Shown: positions 26,601 through 51,965, counted from the first letter of the stretch. The stretch: 64,000 nucleotides of DNA from Motacilla alba alba (GCF_015832195.1 NC_052027.1:9234149-9298148), one strand, 5' to 3'. Notes: generated by a model not told the origin, from the sequence alone. Made by a program: numbers and translations.

Positions 26601-27390
26601 CCTTGGTGGTGAACGCGTCCACCCGGGCATAGTGGTTCAGCACGCTGTCCTCCTGCAGCAGCTGATGGTCAACGGCCTCAAGGAAGTTGGTCCAGATGAA
26701 GTTTGGCAGCTGGTCCCGCGCCAGGTAGGACTGGCGGAGGGAGGAGGCCAGGGTGGGACACAGAGCCCCCATCCCACCCTCGTCCCCTGTCCAAGGCTGT
26801 GCCCATGCCTGGGGCAGTGGCAGAGCTCCCAGCCCTCTCTGCTAACCATGAGGTCATGGATGCCGCTGGGGTCCTCATCACACTGCTCTTCCTCCTCAGC
26901 AGGTAGCCACGTGTGGTGCAGGGGGTCTGTGGTCCCCAGAAGAGGCTGTGCCCCACCACGGGGGGTCAGCAGTACCTCCCTCTGCCTGCCACCACCATTA
27001 CTTGGCCCTGTCCGCAGCCGCTGCTTGCCTCGGTCACCGCTCTGCTGCTCCAGCTGTCTGCCCGTGCAGGGCACCTTCCTCTCCACCCAGCCCCGGGCTC
27101 GCAGCAGGCGGCGGATGATGGGGTAGGGGCCCTGAACCATGAAGATCTTCTTCTCCTGCGCAGAGACCAGTGGGCTCAGCCTGCCCCAGTCCTTGTTCCT
27201 CTGGCTCGGCTCTCCTGAGCCAGAAATGCAATAAATGCAAGCAGGTGGCATTTGAGGGGTGTGAAATCAGGTCCCTCACCTTAATGGCCATCTCCACATG
27301 CAGCTTGGCCTTCTTGAGCTGCTGAAGGCTAAGCAAGCGCTGGCAGCCAAGCTGGTGGCGGGTGGTGGTGGCTGCTGAATGCCCTGTGAG
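23667..27390 (-). CDS. TTLL3: Tubulin tyrosine ligase-like 3 (tubulin monoglycylase)
   Basis: Ten exons are visible: about 27390-27280, 27155-26847, 26730-26602, 26534-26420, 26322-26215, 25953-25794, 25718-25570, 25494-25248, 25170-24741, 24665-23667. Frames join without gaps to roughly 910 residues, near the human length. The start codon was not found, and the first exon is recognised by [13 protein letters not shown] followed by [12 protein letters not shown]. The TTL ATP-grasp core includes [29 protein letters not shown] and FELYGADFV with [12 protein letters not shown], whose Glu and Asn would bind magnesium. Mammalian TTLL3 adds the first glycine to glutamates of tubulin in cilia and axonemes. 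The tail from about 24110 to 24540 holds tandem repeats. TTLL8 is the nearest alternative family member, but position favours TTLL3. Confidence 0.9.
24110..24540 (-). repeat. TTLL3: Coding tandem repeats in the TTLL3 tail
   Basis: About five units of 78-90 bases lie in the last TTLL3 exon. The two most similar begin [18 protein letters not shown] or a close variant and are offset by 87 bases (29 residues). Later units carry the related RTTQ and ARHRSP blocks and end in PSASKS or PSASKC. All unit lengths preserve the frame. The units are basic and Ser/Pro-rich. Confidence 0.85.
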
Positions 27391-28200
27391 GACAGCCCTG
27401 TCTGAGCCCACTGTCCCCGTGTCCCCAGTCCCACAGGGCAGGCAGGGAGAGGTAGAAAGCACTGACCTGCCTGCCTCTGACCTGACCTTCGGGCCCTTGA
27501 AAGGGTAGTGTCCGACCTGCTGAGCCTCGTGCCGGTGTCCCAGCTGCACCGCACAGAGCCAGGATACCCCACGGTAGCCTTGTCCCCAGCCTCCTGGGCC
27601 ATGGAGTGGCTGAAGTGTACCCTGCTCAAGTGCTGCCCCTGTCTGGGGGGCTGTGTGCCTGCAGTGCTGCTCTCTGGGTCACGCTGTCCCATGGTAGCCT
27701 GAGGAGAGCTGTGGGTGGCTCTTCCTCCTCTGTGCCAAGCAGGTTGGCCTATTCCCCCGTCCTGCTGGGGACTTTAGTCGGAGCCCAGCACAGGACATGG
27801 CCTCTGAACCCCAGTGCCACTGATGTTAGAATGCAGGATGTAGCTCCCCCAACCCCAGCACCACTGTGATGTCACAGCCCGAGCTCCAGCCACCATGATG
27901 GCTCCACTGCACAGAGGGGGGGCACAAACAGCCCCCCGTGTCCACAGCCAGCCATCCCCCACTCAAACCTCACACCCCGCTCAAAATCCTTTTGTGCCCC
28001 ACAACCCAAGCCCCAGGCCAACTTCAAGCCCTTTCATACTCTCCTGACACCCCCCAGGGTCCCTCACACACCATCAGGGCTGACTCTCCTGTTGCTGTTG
28101 TGCACCTCTAGTTCCGTTCCTGCTCCCATTCCATGTCCTCCCCCCATCCCCCGGTGTGGCCCAGAGCGGCGGGAGGGAGGACACAGAGGCAGGGATACAG
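27391..28200. other. Spacer between ARPC4 and TTLL3
   Basis: About 0.8 kb with no supported coding exon. The TTLL3 start codon and promoter, and the ARPC4 3' end, must lie in or beside this stretch. No clear poly(A) signal for ARPC4 was found. In mammals the two genes also produce read-through transcripts, so shared transcription here is possible. Confidence 0.5.
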
Positions 28201-28401
28201 CAAACAAGACCGTTTAAAAAACAAGACGAGACAGGGGCAGCGGCCGGGGCCGCGCTGCCGCAAGCAGGGGCTGCTCCCGCCCAGCCCAGAGAGGGGCGGG
28301 CAGGGCCCGGCCCCGCCCGGCGATCCTCGAACGGGAGCAGGCACAGGCACAGTGCCCGGAGGGCACAAGCACAGGGGAGCCACGGGGTCCTGCACCACGG
28401 C

Positions 28402-30048
28402 CTAAAACTGGAGAGAAAACACACGGCTGTTAGTCACTGCTGGCAGCGCTCCGAGAACCCTCAGCGCCCCCCTGGCAGCTGGGATGGAGGCTGAGGGTGG
28501 CCACTGCGCACAGGGATCCGTGCTCAGCTTCTCCCGCTGCTTCCCCAGGCACTGCACATCCATCTCGGCACCCACCAAAAGGGGCTCATCCCCTAAGGCT
28601 GCTGCTGCCACTGAGCAAGCTCCGGGGGTCTCAAAAGCTGGCACTTCATGAGCAAAGGGGATACAAGTGCCTTTGGCATCCTTTCCTCCCTGTCCCCAAG
28701 AGGTTCCTTGGGCACGGTGTCACCCTGTCCTCACTAATGGGACTGGGGGCTCTGGGCACAAGGGCCACACTGGCTTTGACCCCACACCCTACTCCCAAAA
28801 TCAGAGACCCCTCCTCCCATTTCAGAGTCTCACATTCTTAAGGAACTCCTCTGCCACGATGCGGGCCCTGGCATTGACAGAGAGTTTCATCTCACTGATT
28901 TCCTTGTCAATCTCCTCCATGAAGTGGATGACAAAGTCCACCAGCTTGTGCTTGTACATCTGCTCCGTGTGGAAGTTTGTGATCAAGAAGCTGATATCAT
29001 AACCCTGCACAGGAGAGAAGGACCCTGGGGTTTAGCACCCAAACCGCTGGCCAGGCAAGCTCACATCCCAGTTCTGCACTGGACACCCTCCCAGTGCCAG
29101 GAGCAGAGCCAGGAGTTGCTTTGTCCCCTCACCTCCACGGGCTTCCTGCGCAGAATAAAGAAGTTCTCAGCCCTCATCATCATGAAGCGCATGAATTTGT
29201 GGCACAAGATCTTCTCGATCTCGTCAGCCTGGAGAGAGAAAAGGGAAGTGAGGCTTCCCCACAGGCTGAGCTGCCAGCCCCCCACCCAGAGCCCCCCTCA
29301 CCTGCTTCACCGCGATGCTGACGCGCACGGAGTTAATGGAGCCCTCGATGAGGACCTTCTCCTTCTCATTCCTGCTGATGATCACCGGCTGCAACAGCAG
29401 CTCTTTGCTGCTCCTGCGAACAGAGGGAGGGCAGGAGTGACTCAGAAGGAAGCGTTTACTGTGGGAAACAGGGAAGGGGAGCCGCAGGGATCATGGGCAT
29501 GTGGGGGCTTTGCTACAGGATGCTCTCACGTCCCGAAGATGCCCCTCCTCAGGGCAGACGCTCCCTCGGTCCCAAGCTAGATGCCCTTCCTCCTCCCCGC
29601 AGCTCCCCGGCTCCCTGCCGGCACCGGCCGTGTGCCTAAGGGCTGGGGGGCGGCCAACGCATGGCAGGAACGGGCCAGCGGCCCCCAGGGCGAGCAACCA
29701 GGGCTCCGCAGGGCTCTCTGGGTGTCCCCCCCGCCCCCGTACCTGACTTCCACCTCGGGCTTGTTGTGCCGCTCCACCACCTGCGAGGAGAAGTTCTCCA
29801 GGCACAGCGCGGCCTGCAGCGTAGCGCGCACCGCGTTCAGGTACGGGCGCAGCGTGGCAGTCTGCGGGGACACGGCGGCGGCGTCAGACCCCCGACCGCA
29901 GCCCGGGCGTCGGGTCTCGCCCCCTGCCCCAGCCCCCGACCAGCAGCCCGCAGCCCCCGCAGCTCCGCTCACTCCGCCGCCCCGGTTCCGACCCTCCCCA
30001 GCCTCCCCGCTGCCGCCGCCCCTCACGGGGCGCCCCCCGCCCTACCAT
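28402..30048 (-). CDS. ARPC4: Actin-related protein 2/3 complex subunit 4 (ARPC4, p20)
   Basis: Six coding pieces close in frame to 168 residues, exactly the human length: 30048-30046, 29861-29743, 29413-29302, 29228-29133, 29004-28834, 28407-28402. The sequence is nearly identical to mammalian ARPC4, including [19 protein letters not shown] and [20 protein letters not shown]. The subunit forms the core of the Arp2/3 complex with ARPC2 and drives branched actin nucleation in the cytoplasm. The first coding exon contributes only the ATG and the last only a Phe codon plus the stop, so both are easily missed by gene finders. The gene diverges from TADA3 across a CpG island and lies upstream of TTLL3 on the same strand. 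Confidence 0.98.
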
Positions 30049-30726
30049 GGTGGCGGCGGAGCTCCGGGCCGGCCAGGCGGAAGTGGCTGATCACCTCTTC
30101 CGGGATGCGCGGCACCTCCCACTGCGGCGGGAGGGAGGGGGGGCGGCGGGAGGCTCCCGCCCTGCGGCCCGGCCCCCCCGCGGCACGGAGCCGGGTGGCG
30201 GCGGCAAGACTTCGCGCGGCTCCCCCCGCGCCATGCCGCGCTTGGTACGGGCCTGTCAGCGCTTCCATATTAGGGAAGGGAGATGGAGGGCGGGCTGGGC
30301 CAATGAGCGGCGGCGCGGGGCGCGGCGCGGCCAATGGGCAGCAAGGGGCGGGGCGCCCGCGGGGCCGGAAGGGGCGCCCGGCCCAGACCCGGCCCCGCGG
30401 CCTCCGCTGCGCCCCGGGGCCGCCCCCGCCTCGCCCCGCAGCCCCCCGGTGATCGCCTCCGGTTCCCCGCCGTGATCCCCCCCGCCGGGTTCCTCGCCGC
30501 CTCGGTGATCCCCCCCCGCCTCGTTCCCTCAGCGCCCCGGTGATTCTCCGCACGTTCCTCTGAGCGCCCCGGTGATCCCCTGCCCCGGGTTCCACGGAGC
30601 CCCGATGCCCCCCGACTCTCCGTAGCCCCTCACTGCACTCCGCTCCCTCCCGCCTTCCCCTGTTCCCGGCTCCCCCGTGTTCCCGTCGGTGCCCCAGAGC
30701 CCGCTTGGTGCCCGGTGCCCACCGCC
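30049..30726. promoter_or_regulatory. Bidirectional ARPC4/TADA3 CpG-island promoter
   Basis: The 678 bases between the opposed start codons are CpG-rich. On the + strand there are CCAAT boxes at 30300-30304 and 30331-30335. A perfect CArg box lies at 30265-30274. No TATA box is apparent. The elements sit about 220-290 bases upstream of the ARPC4 ATG and 390-460 bases upstream of the TADA3 ATG, so either gene could use them. Confidence 0.7.
30265..30274. promoter_or_regulatory. CArG box (SRF site consensus)
   Basis: CCATATTAGG fits CC(A/T)6GG exactly and equals the core of the classic c-fos serum response element. SRF with MRTF controls many actin-cytoskeleton genes, which makes the place, 217 bases upstream of the ARPC4 start codon, credible. 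Binding itself is an inference. Confidence 0.6.
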
Positions 30727-32938
30727 ATGAGCGAGCTGAAGGACTGCCCGCTGCAGTTCCACGACTTCAAGTCGGTGGACCACGTGAAAGTGTGCCCCCG
30801 CTACACGGCCGTGCTGGCCCGCTCGGAGGACGATGGCATCGGCATCGAGGAGCTGGACACGCTGCAGCTGGAGCTGGAGACGCTGCTGTCCTCGGCCAGC
30901 CGCCGCCTTCGCGTCCTGGAGGCTGAGACACAGGTGCTGGGGCCGCGCTGGGTCAGGGACAGACTCTCTGTCTGTCTGGATCCTTCCTACCGAGGGGCTG
31001 CCTCTGGTCTGCCCCTGCCCAGTGCTGGGCACAGGACCCTCTGGGACACCACTCTCTTCCAGATCCTGACGGACTGGCAGGATAAGAAGGGCGACCGGCG
31101 GTTCCTGAAGCTGAGCAAGGACCACGATGTGGGCACGTCCGTAAAACATGGGAAGCCCAAGAAGCAGAAGCTGGAGGGCAAAGGGGGCCATGGGACTGGG
31201 CCTGGGCCTGGCCGGCCCAAGTCTAAGAACCTGCAGCCCAAGATCCAGGAATATGAGTTCCAGGATGATCCCATTGATGTGCCCCGCATCCCCAAAAACG
31301 ATGCTCCAAACAGGTGTGTGGGTGTTGGGAGGCACTGGGATCATCTTTTTCCTTCCTTGGAGCACGTGGCACAAGGACTGCCTCTAGCCCGAGAGAAGAG
31401 GGGCCACAGGGGGAAAGGGGACATGTGTCACCTTCCACGTGCTCCCCTGCAGCTCCCTCTCACAGTTCATCCATTCTTGCAGGTTCTGGGCGTCGGTGGA
31501 GCCGTACTGTGCCGACCTCACCAACGAGGAGGTCAGAGTCCTGGAGGAGCTGCTCAAGCCGCCGGAGGACGAGGCTGAGCATTACAAGGTGAAAAGCTCC
31601 TAAGCCCCTTCCTCTGCCCTCTCTCCCCAACCCCTCTGGCACCTCACAGTGACTGTTCCTGCCTGGGATGCTGCCATGGCACTGGTGAGGTGGGAGGCAA
31701 GGCAGAGGCTCCAGGAGCTGTGCTGAGCCTTGCTCTTGCAGATTCCTCCGCTGGGGAAGCATTACTCCCAGCGCTGGGCACAGGAGGACCTGCTGGAGGA
31801 GCAGAAGGATGGAGCCCGGGCAGCAGCTGCTGCCGACAAGAAGAAAGGAGTCCTGGGGCCGCTGACTGAGCTGGACACTAAAGGTGCCCCAGTCCCACCC
31901 CTGTCTTTGCCCAGAGAGGCTGGCAGTGCTTGTGCCCAGTGGAGCCAAGCCCAAGAAAGGCTGAGGTAGCCCTGCCCCACTGCTCATCTCTGTTTCTTTG
32001 GGGTTGCTTTTTCCCCCCCTCACGCTTCTTTCCAGATGTTGATGCCCTCCTGAAGAAGTCAGAAGCCCAGCACGAGCAGCCAGAGGATGGGTGTCCCTTT
32101 GGTCCCCTGACACAGCGTCTCCTGCAGGCCCTCGTGGAGGTGAGTGGCTCCAATGGTGCCGTGCCATGGTGGGCTGCCCCTGTAGGGCATTGCCGCCAAA
32201 ACCCAGCACTGTAACCCTTCCCTCGTGCTCCCTGTGCCAGGAGAACATCATCTCCCCTGTCGAGGACTCCCCCATCCCTGAGATCACCGGCAAGGACTCG
32301 GGAGCTGACGGCGCTGGCACATCTCCCCGCAGCCAGAACAAGCCCTTCAGGTGAGCGGCTGAGGCGGGCCCAGAGCTCGGCACTGCCCGTGGGTGCGCCG
32401 AGCACGCTGCTGGCTCCCTGCCACCGCGGGTCACAGGGAGCAAAGGGCGTGTGGTGGGCAGCGGCCGCTCTCCACCCCGGCAGCGTCCCCCACACCAAGT
32501 CGCTGGAGGGGCGGATCAAGGAGGAGCTGGTGGCCCAGGGCCTGCTGGAGTCAGAGGACCGTCCGGCCGAGGACTCGGAGGACGAGGTGCTGGCCGAGTT
32601 ACGCAAGAGGCAGGCGGAGCTGAAGGCGCTCAGCGCACACAACCGCACCAAGAAGCACGAGCTGCTGAGGTGAGAGCGAGCGGGCTGGAATGGGTGCGGG
32701 CAGGGGGCTGCCCGGCAGGGCCTGACGCCCCCCTGTGCCCCCCAGGCTGGCCAAGGAGGAACTGCACCGGCAGGAGCTGCGGCAGCGCGTCCGCATGGCT
32801 GACAACGAGGTGATGGATGCGTTCCGCAAGATCATGGCTGCCCGGCAGAAGAAGCGCACGCCCACCAAAAAGGAGAAGGACCAGGCCTGGAAGACCCTAA
32901 AGGAGCGGGAGAGCATCCTCAAGCTGCTGGATGGGTAG
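30727..32938 (+). CDS. TADA3: Transcriptional adapter 3 (ADA3)
   Basis: Eight exons close in frame to 432 residues, exactly the human length: 30727-30933, 31063-31313, 31483-31588, 31742-31883, 32036-32139, 32241-32350, 32484-32669, 32746-32938. The protein starts MSELKDCPLQFHDFK and has a short predicted coiled segment near residue 45-70, a basic linker, and the C-terminal ADA3 domain ending with a lysine-rich helix and ILKLLDG. TADA3 bridges the acetyltransferase modules of SAGA and ATAC in the nucleus and has been reported to aid p53 activity. The AUG context is strong. Upstream the gene shares its promoter with ARPC4. Confidence 0.97.
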
Positions 32939-33445
32939 CAGGGACCAAGGACCCCCCCAGTCTGTGTGGACCTCACCCGCAGGGGGCTGCCCTGCCTGAG
33001 CCCTGCCACCACGGGACGAAACTGGCACAGCCTCCCCCACGCCCTGAGTCTGCTCAGCCTCCCTAGTCGGATGAAGGAGCCCAGCTGCTGTCCCCTCCCT
33101 GTGCAGGGGACACTGTCACTGACCCAAGCTGGGCACCCCGTGGAGTTGCGGAGGTCCCTCCCTTGAACACCCCCACCCCGGCTGGTGGCTTCCACTCCCC
33201 CCTGCACTCCCCTGTTACTCGGGTGACATCAGCCAGGTCACCGCAGGGGCCAGATGTGGCGGCTGTGATGGCGCGATTCCCACGGTCCCCTGTCCCTCTC
33301 TGTGATGCGGGGCAGGAGGAGATCCCAGCCCCACGGGTGGACTGGGGGGAGCGGGGAGGGGAAGCGGCTGGAGGGGTGAGGGGCCTGGTGGGTGGGTGGC
33401 CGAGCTCTCCATGTACCGGTGGTTTCTATCGCCGCGAGCACCGGC

Positions 33446-33451
33446 AATAAA
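33446..33451 (+). terminator. TADA3: TADA3 poly(A) signal
   Basis: AATAAA lies 507 bases after the TADA3 stop codon and just before the CpG-rich CAMK1 promoter region begins. Confidence 0.8.
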
Positions 33452-33666
33452 GGCAGCCGTGTGCAGGTGGTGGTGTGGTGACATTGGGGGACAGCCCTGC
33501 CCGGCTCTGGGGGTGGGTCCTGCTGCTGCTGGGCTCGGTCTGGGGCGGGGGGCGAGGAGCGGCGGGGCCGGCTCTGTCCTGCAGCTCCACTCGTGTCTGC
33601 CCACGGAATGCCCTCGCGTCCCCACAGCAGATGCGCGGGGGGCGATGCCGCGCCGCGCTCGCCGCC

Positions 33667-33729
33667 GTCCCCGCGCTTTTCCCGCGTGTCCCCGCGCTTT
33701 TCCCGCGTGTCCCCGCGCTTTTCCCGCGG
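33667..33729. repeat. 21-bp repeat, three copies, each with an E2F-like site
   Basis: Three adjacent 21-base units differ only at the last base of the third. Each contains TTTTCCCGC, fitting the E2F consensus TTTSSCGC, at 33677-33685, 33698-33706 and 33719-33727. The array lies about 80 bases before a CRE and about 170 bases before the donor of the probable first CAMK1 exon. Confidence 0.85.
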
Positions 33730-33769
33730 TCACGCGTGTCCCCCCCGCCGCCGCGGCCGAGCCGCCCCC

Positions 33770-33899
33770 TCCCATTGGCGGCGGCCGCGCGCCTGCCCGC
33801 CCCTCACCGTGACGTCAGCGCTGTCCGGCGGCGCCGCGCCGGGAGGAGTCGCCGCTGCTCCGCCGCGGGGCCCGGGGCCGGGGCCGTCGGTAAGGGCGG
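33770..33899 (+). promoter_or_regulatory. CAMK1: CAMK1 promoter and non-coding first exon
   Basis: An inverted CCAAT box (ATTGG, 33774-33778) and a full palindromic CRE, TGACGTCA at 33810-33817, lie in a CpG island. A strong donor, GTAAGG, follows 33899, and the next acceptor is before 34316. The transcription start probably lies between the CRE and 33899. CREB control of a calcium/calmodulin kinase gene would make a feedback loop, but that is inference. Confidence 0.6.
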
Positions 33900-34343
33900 G
33901 CCGGGGCGGGGGCGGCGTGCCCGCGCGCGGAGGTCGTGCCCACGCGTGACACCGAGCAGCGGCGGCGGAGCCGCGCATCGCCCGCGCCGCGCGGCTCCGC
34001 TCCCACGCGTGTCCCGCCCGGCGCCGCCGTGCCAGCCGGCGGGCGTGGGGAATGGCGGTGGGGACCCCCCGGGCACCTACGCGCGTGTCTGGAGCCCTCC
34101 TGCTGCCTGCCCGCCCCGCACCCGCCCCATGGGCGGGCATCGGGAGGGTCCCAGCGTGTTTCCCCCCACCGGGGCAATCTACGCCAAAACTCCTGCGTCG
34201 ACACAGCTTGTTCCCATCGCCCCGGGATGACAACCGCCACCCCGTAGCACCCTGTCATCCCCGTGTCCCCGTGCCATCCCAGCACGCTGACAACCTGTCC
34301 CCACTCGTGTCACAGGTGGGAGTGGGTGGCCCTACGGGGCACC

Positions 34344-37091
<2,748 letters not shown>

Positions 37092-37410
37092 GCACGGCCC
37101 CACACAGCTGCCTCCACGGGGGCCCAAGGGGGTCCAGCCATGTGGGGTGAGGGCTCTGCAGTGCAGGAGCAGGGGAGATAGTGTGGAGGCACCCTGCTTG
37201 ACTTGTCCTGGTTGTGTGGAGCTGCCCCCACTGCAGCCTCACAGCAGAGTTCTGCGTCGGGGCAGGAGCACACCACAGAGCCCCCCAGCTAGGGGCTTTG
37301 TCCCAGGCCCCTTCCCACACCCCTTCCCTCCCTCCACGTCCGGCCTGGCACTGTCCCACACCCCCAACCCCAGCATGTTCAAGGACAATTTTCCAAATGG
37401 ATGTTTCTAT

Positions 37411-37416
37411 TTTATT
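37411..37416 (-). terminator. OGG1: OGG1 poly(A) signal
   Basis: AATAAA on the minus strand lies about 260 bases beyond the OGG1 stop codon and only seven bases from the CAMK1 signal on the opposite strand. Confidence 0.75.
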
Positions 37417-37422
37417 GCTTGT

Positions 37423-37428
37423 AATAAA
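37423..37428 (+). terminator. CAMK1: CAMK1 poly(A) signal
   Basis: AATAAA lies 332 bases after the CAMK1 stop codon. With cleavage 15-25 bases downstream, the CAMK1 and OGG1 messages would overlap tail to tail by roughly 50 bases. Confidence 0.8.
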
Positions 37429-37673
37429 GGCAAGAGGCCAAAGGTGCTTGGCTCAGCTCTGCACTGTGGGAGCTGGACACAGCCCTGACCCCCCCCAGCT
37501 TCACTGCCCAGGGCAGCAGCCCTGACCCCCCATGCACACCCCAGGCAAGAGGCAGCTGCCCACACTCCTCCATCCCAGGCTGGCAGCAGGTGCAGTGTCC
37601 CACTCAAGTCTCTGTTCCTCCTGGGGTGTCCCTAGAGGAGCCCACCCCCATGGCTGTCCCAGCCTCAGCTCTC

Positions 37674-39162
37674 TCAGGCCTGATGCTGGCTGCCGGATGG
37701 CTTCTGGCCCTTGCGGAGATCGGCACAGAACAGGACCTGGAATGGGGAGATAATGGGGTGGGCATGGCTTGGGGTGGGGGGCAGGAAGGCTGCCAGGAAG
37801 GAGGGGTACTCACTGCCTGCGCCCAGCCGGCACGAGGGCCCCACAGCTCCCGGAAGAAGTCGCCTGCAGAAAGGGTGAACACCAGTGTGAGGGTACACTT
37901 GCACCATCCATCATCCCCGAGGGTCCCACATGAGGATGCAGCCCTGCCCTCACCGATCTCCTGGTAGGCCCGGGGGGTGAGGCTCTTGCCACCCAGCGCC
38001 ACGCCATAGCGCTGCCGTGCGATGTGCCAGACGTGGGTGTCCACGGGCACCGCCTCGGCCTTGTCCAGGGACAGCAGGCAGACACAGTCGGCCACCTGCC
38101 ACCAGCAGCACGCAGTCAGCACCCAGTGCTGGTCTCTGCCCCCTGTCCCAGCCCCGTCCTGGCACTCACCTTGGCACCTACACCAGGCAGGGCGCACAGC
38201 ACCCTCCTGGCCTCGGCGTAGGGCGCGGTGCGGAGCTGGCACAGCCCCTCAGGGCCGAGCCCCTCAGCGATGGCCCGCGCGCTCCCGCTGACGAACTTGG
38301 CCCGGTACCCAAAGCCCAGCGCCCGCAGCCGGGCCTCGGCATCAGCACCTGCGAGGGGCACAGCAGAGGGACGTGAGTGGGCACGGGCGAGGCCATGGCG
38401 ATGTGACAGCAGCAGCAGCGGGGTGATGGTGGACCTGTGAGCGCCGAGAGGGATGGGAAGGCGTGGAAGGGCCGGGAATCGAGGCAGCAGAGGCGGCGGC
38501 CGAAGGCCTGGCAGAGGCGCTCAATCATGGCAGTGATGCGGGAAATGTGGTTGTTGGAGGTGCAGATGAAGGAGAAGAGGCACTCCACGGGGTCCTGCCT
38601 CAGCACCCGCACCCCTGCAGGCAGGATGCTGTGAGGGGACGCCGAGCAGGTGCTATGGCCATCCCTCGAAACTCCGTGGGGCCGCCTCACCTGGGAAGTC
38701 ACTGGCCACCTTGCGGAACAGGGGGTCGGCCGCCCCCCAAGCACGGTACAGGGCCGAGAGCCCCACGTCCAGCTGGAAGTAGTCACGCAGGATCCGGTCC
38801 GTCTCTGCGGCGTTCAGCTTCGCTGCTTTGGCGGGGCACCCATCCCGCTCCTCCTCGTGCTCCTCCTCCTCGCCGTACACCGTGTACCAGAGCCGATCCC
38901 CGTCCTGCCGTAGTGTCCAGACGCGGCCCCCTAGCACACCCGTCCACGCCCCGGGGCTGCTCTCCCACCACCTGCCGCACACGGGGGGGTCGGGGCCGGC
39001 TCGGACGCGCCGAGCTGGGCCGGGGGACACCCGAGCCCCCGGGCTGGCTCACCGGAAGCTCTGTCCCGAGGAGAGCACCAGGTCCAGGCGCAGCTCGGCC
39101 GGCGGGCACGGCAACCAGCGCCATAGGGACGGGCAGGCGGAAGGGGCATGCCGCAGCTTCAT
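37674..39162 (-). CDS. OGG1: 8-oxoguanine DNA glycosylase
   Basis: Seven exons close in frame to 334 residues (human 345): 39162-39053, 38971-38691, 38614-38435, 38348-38170, 38095-37954, 37863-37814, 37736-37674. The N terminus has the LSSGQSFRW block. The helix-hairpin-helix GPD core ends GVGAK then VADC, placing the Schiff-base lysine at 250 (human 249), and [10 protein letters not shown] gives the catalytic Asp269. The enzyme excises 8-oxoguanine opposite C in nucleus and mitochondria and nicks the abasic site. An acidic insert of about ten Glu/His/Arg residues near 70-80 is not in the human protein, and the basic nuclear-targeting tail of the human form is missing. The ATG lies 329 bases from the BRPF1 poly(A) signal. 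Confidence 0.95.
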
Positions 39163-39480
39163 GGGGGCCGGGGAGCCACGGCGCGCCGCTGCCCGCGGGG
39201 GCGGCGGGTCAAAGCACCGCCCGGCGCTGCGCGTCCAGCTGCCCCACAGCCCCGGCCCGGCCCCACACCTTCCCACAGCGCCCCTTCCCGTGCCCCCGGC
39301 CCCGCACCTCCTGCCCGGCCCCGCCACTCCCCACCACGGAGGAACCCGCGCGGGCGGAGCGCCCGCCGCTCCCCGCCCCAGGTTCCGCTCGCAGCCGGAA
39401 GCGGAGCCGGCGCCCCGCACACGCCCGCCCCGCTCCCGCCCCGCTCCCGCTGCCTCCCCGCCCGCAGCGGCCGCGGCTCC
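39163..39480 (-). promoter_or_regulatory. OGG1: OGG1 promoter CpG island
   Basis: About 320 bases of GC-rich sequence between the OGG1 start codon and the BRPF1 poly(A) signal. There is no TATA box. All of the OGG1 promoter and 5' untranslated region must fit here or overlap the BRPF1 3' untranslated region. Open frames on both strands in this stretch are composition artefacts. Confidence 0.55.
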
Positions 39481-39490
39481 GCAGTGGAGG

Positions 39491-39496
39491 TTTATT
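39491..39496 (-). terminator. BRPF1: BRPF1 poly(A) signal
   Basis: AATAAA on the minus strand, about 340 bases beyond the BRPF1 stop codon, next to a T-rich stretch and just before the OGG1 CpG island. Confidence 0.8.
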
Positions 39497-39838
39497 TTCT
39501 AAGAATCAATAGATTTTTTTTTTCTTCCTTCAAAATAAATACAAACAACGTCCGAGCGCGGGGCCGGCCAGGGGCTGGGCCCAGGGGTGGGGGGCAGCGC
39601 GGGGGTGCGGGGCGCGGGGTGCGCCCTGGGGCACGGCGGCGGCCAGAACAGCATCCCGGGGAGCGGCGGGCTGGGGGGAGCGGGCACCGGGAATGGGAGA
39701 GTGGGGGGGGCACGGGGGACCGGCCCCACCCCTCCCGGTCCCCCGGCCCCCCGTGGGTGCAGGCCAGCTGCACGGGGTGGGGGTCACCGAGCCCCGTTTG
39801 CCCTGAGATTCGGCGGGGGAGCGGCCGGCGGCACCGGC

Positions 39839-51965
<12,127 letters not shown>

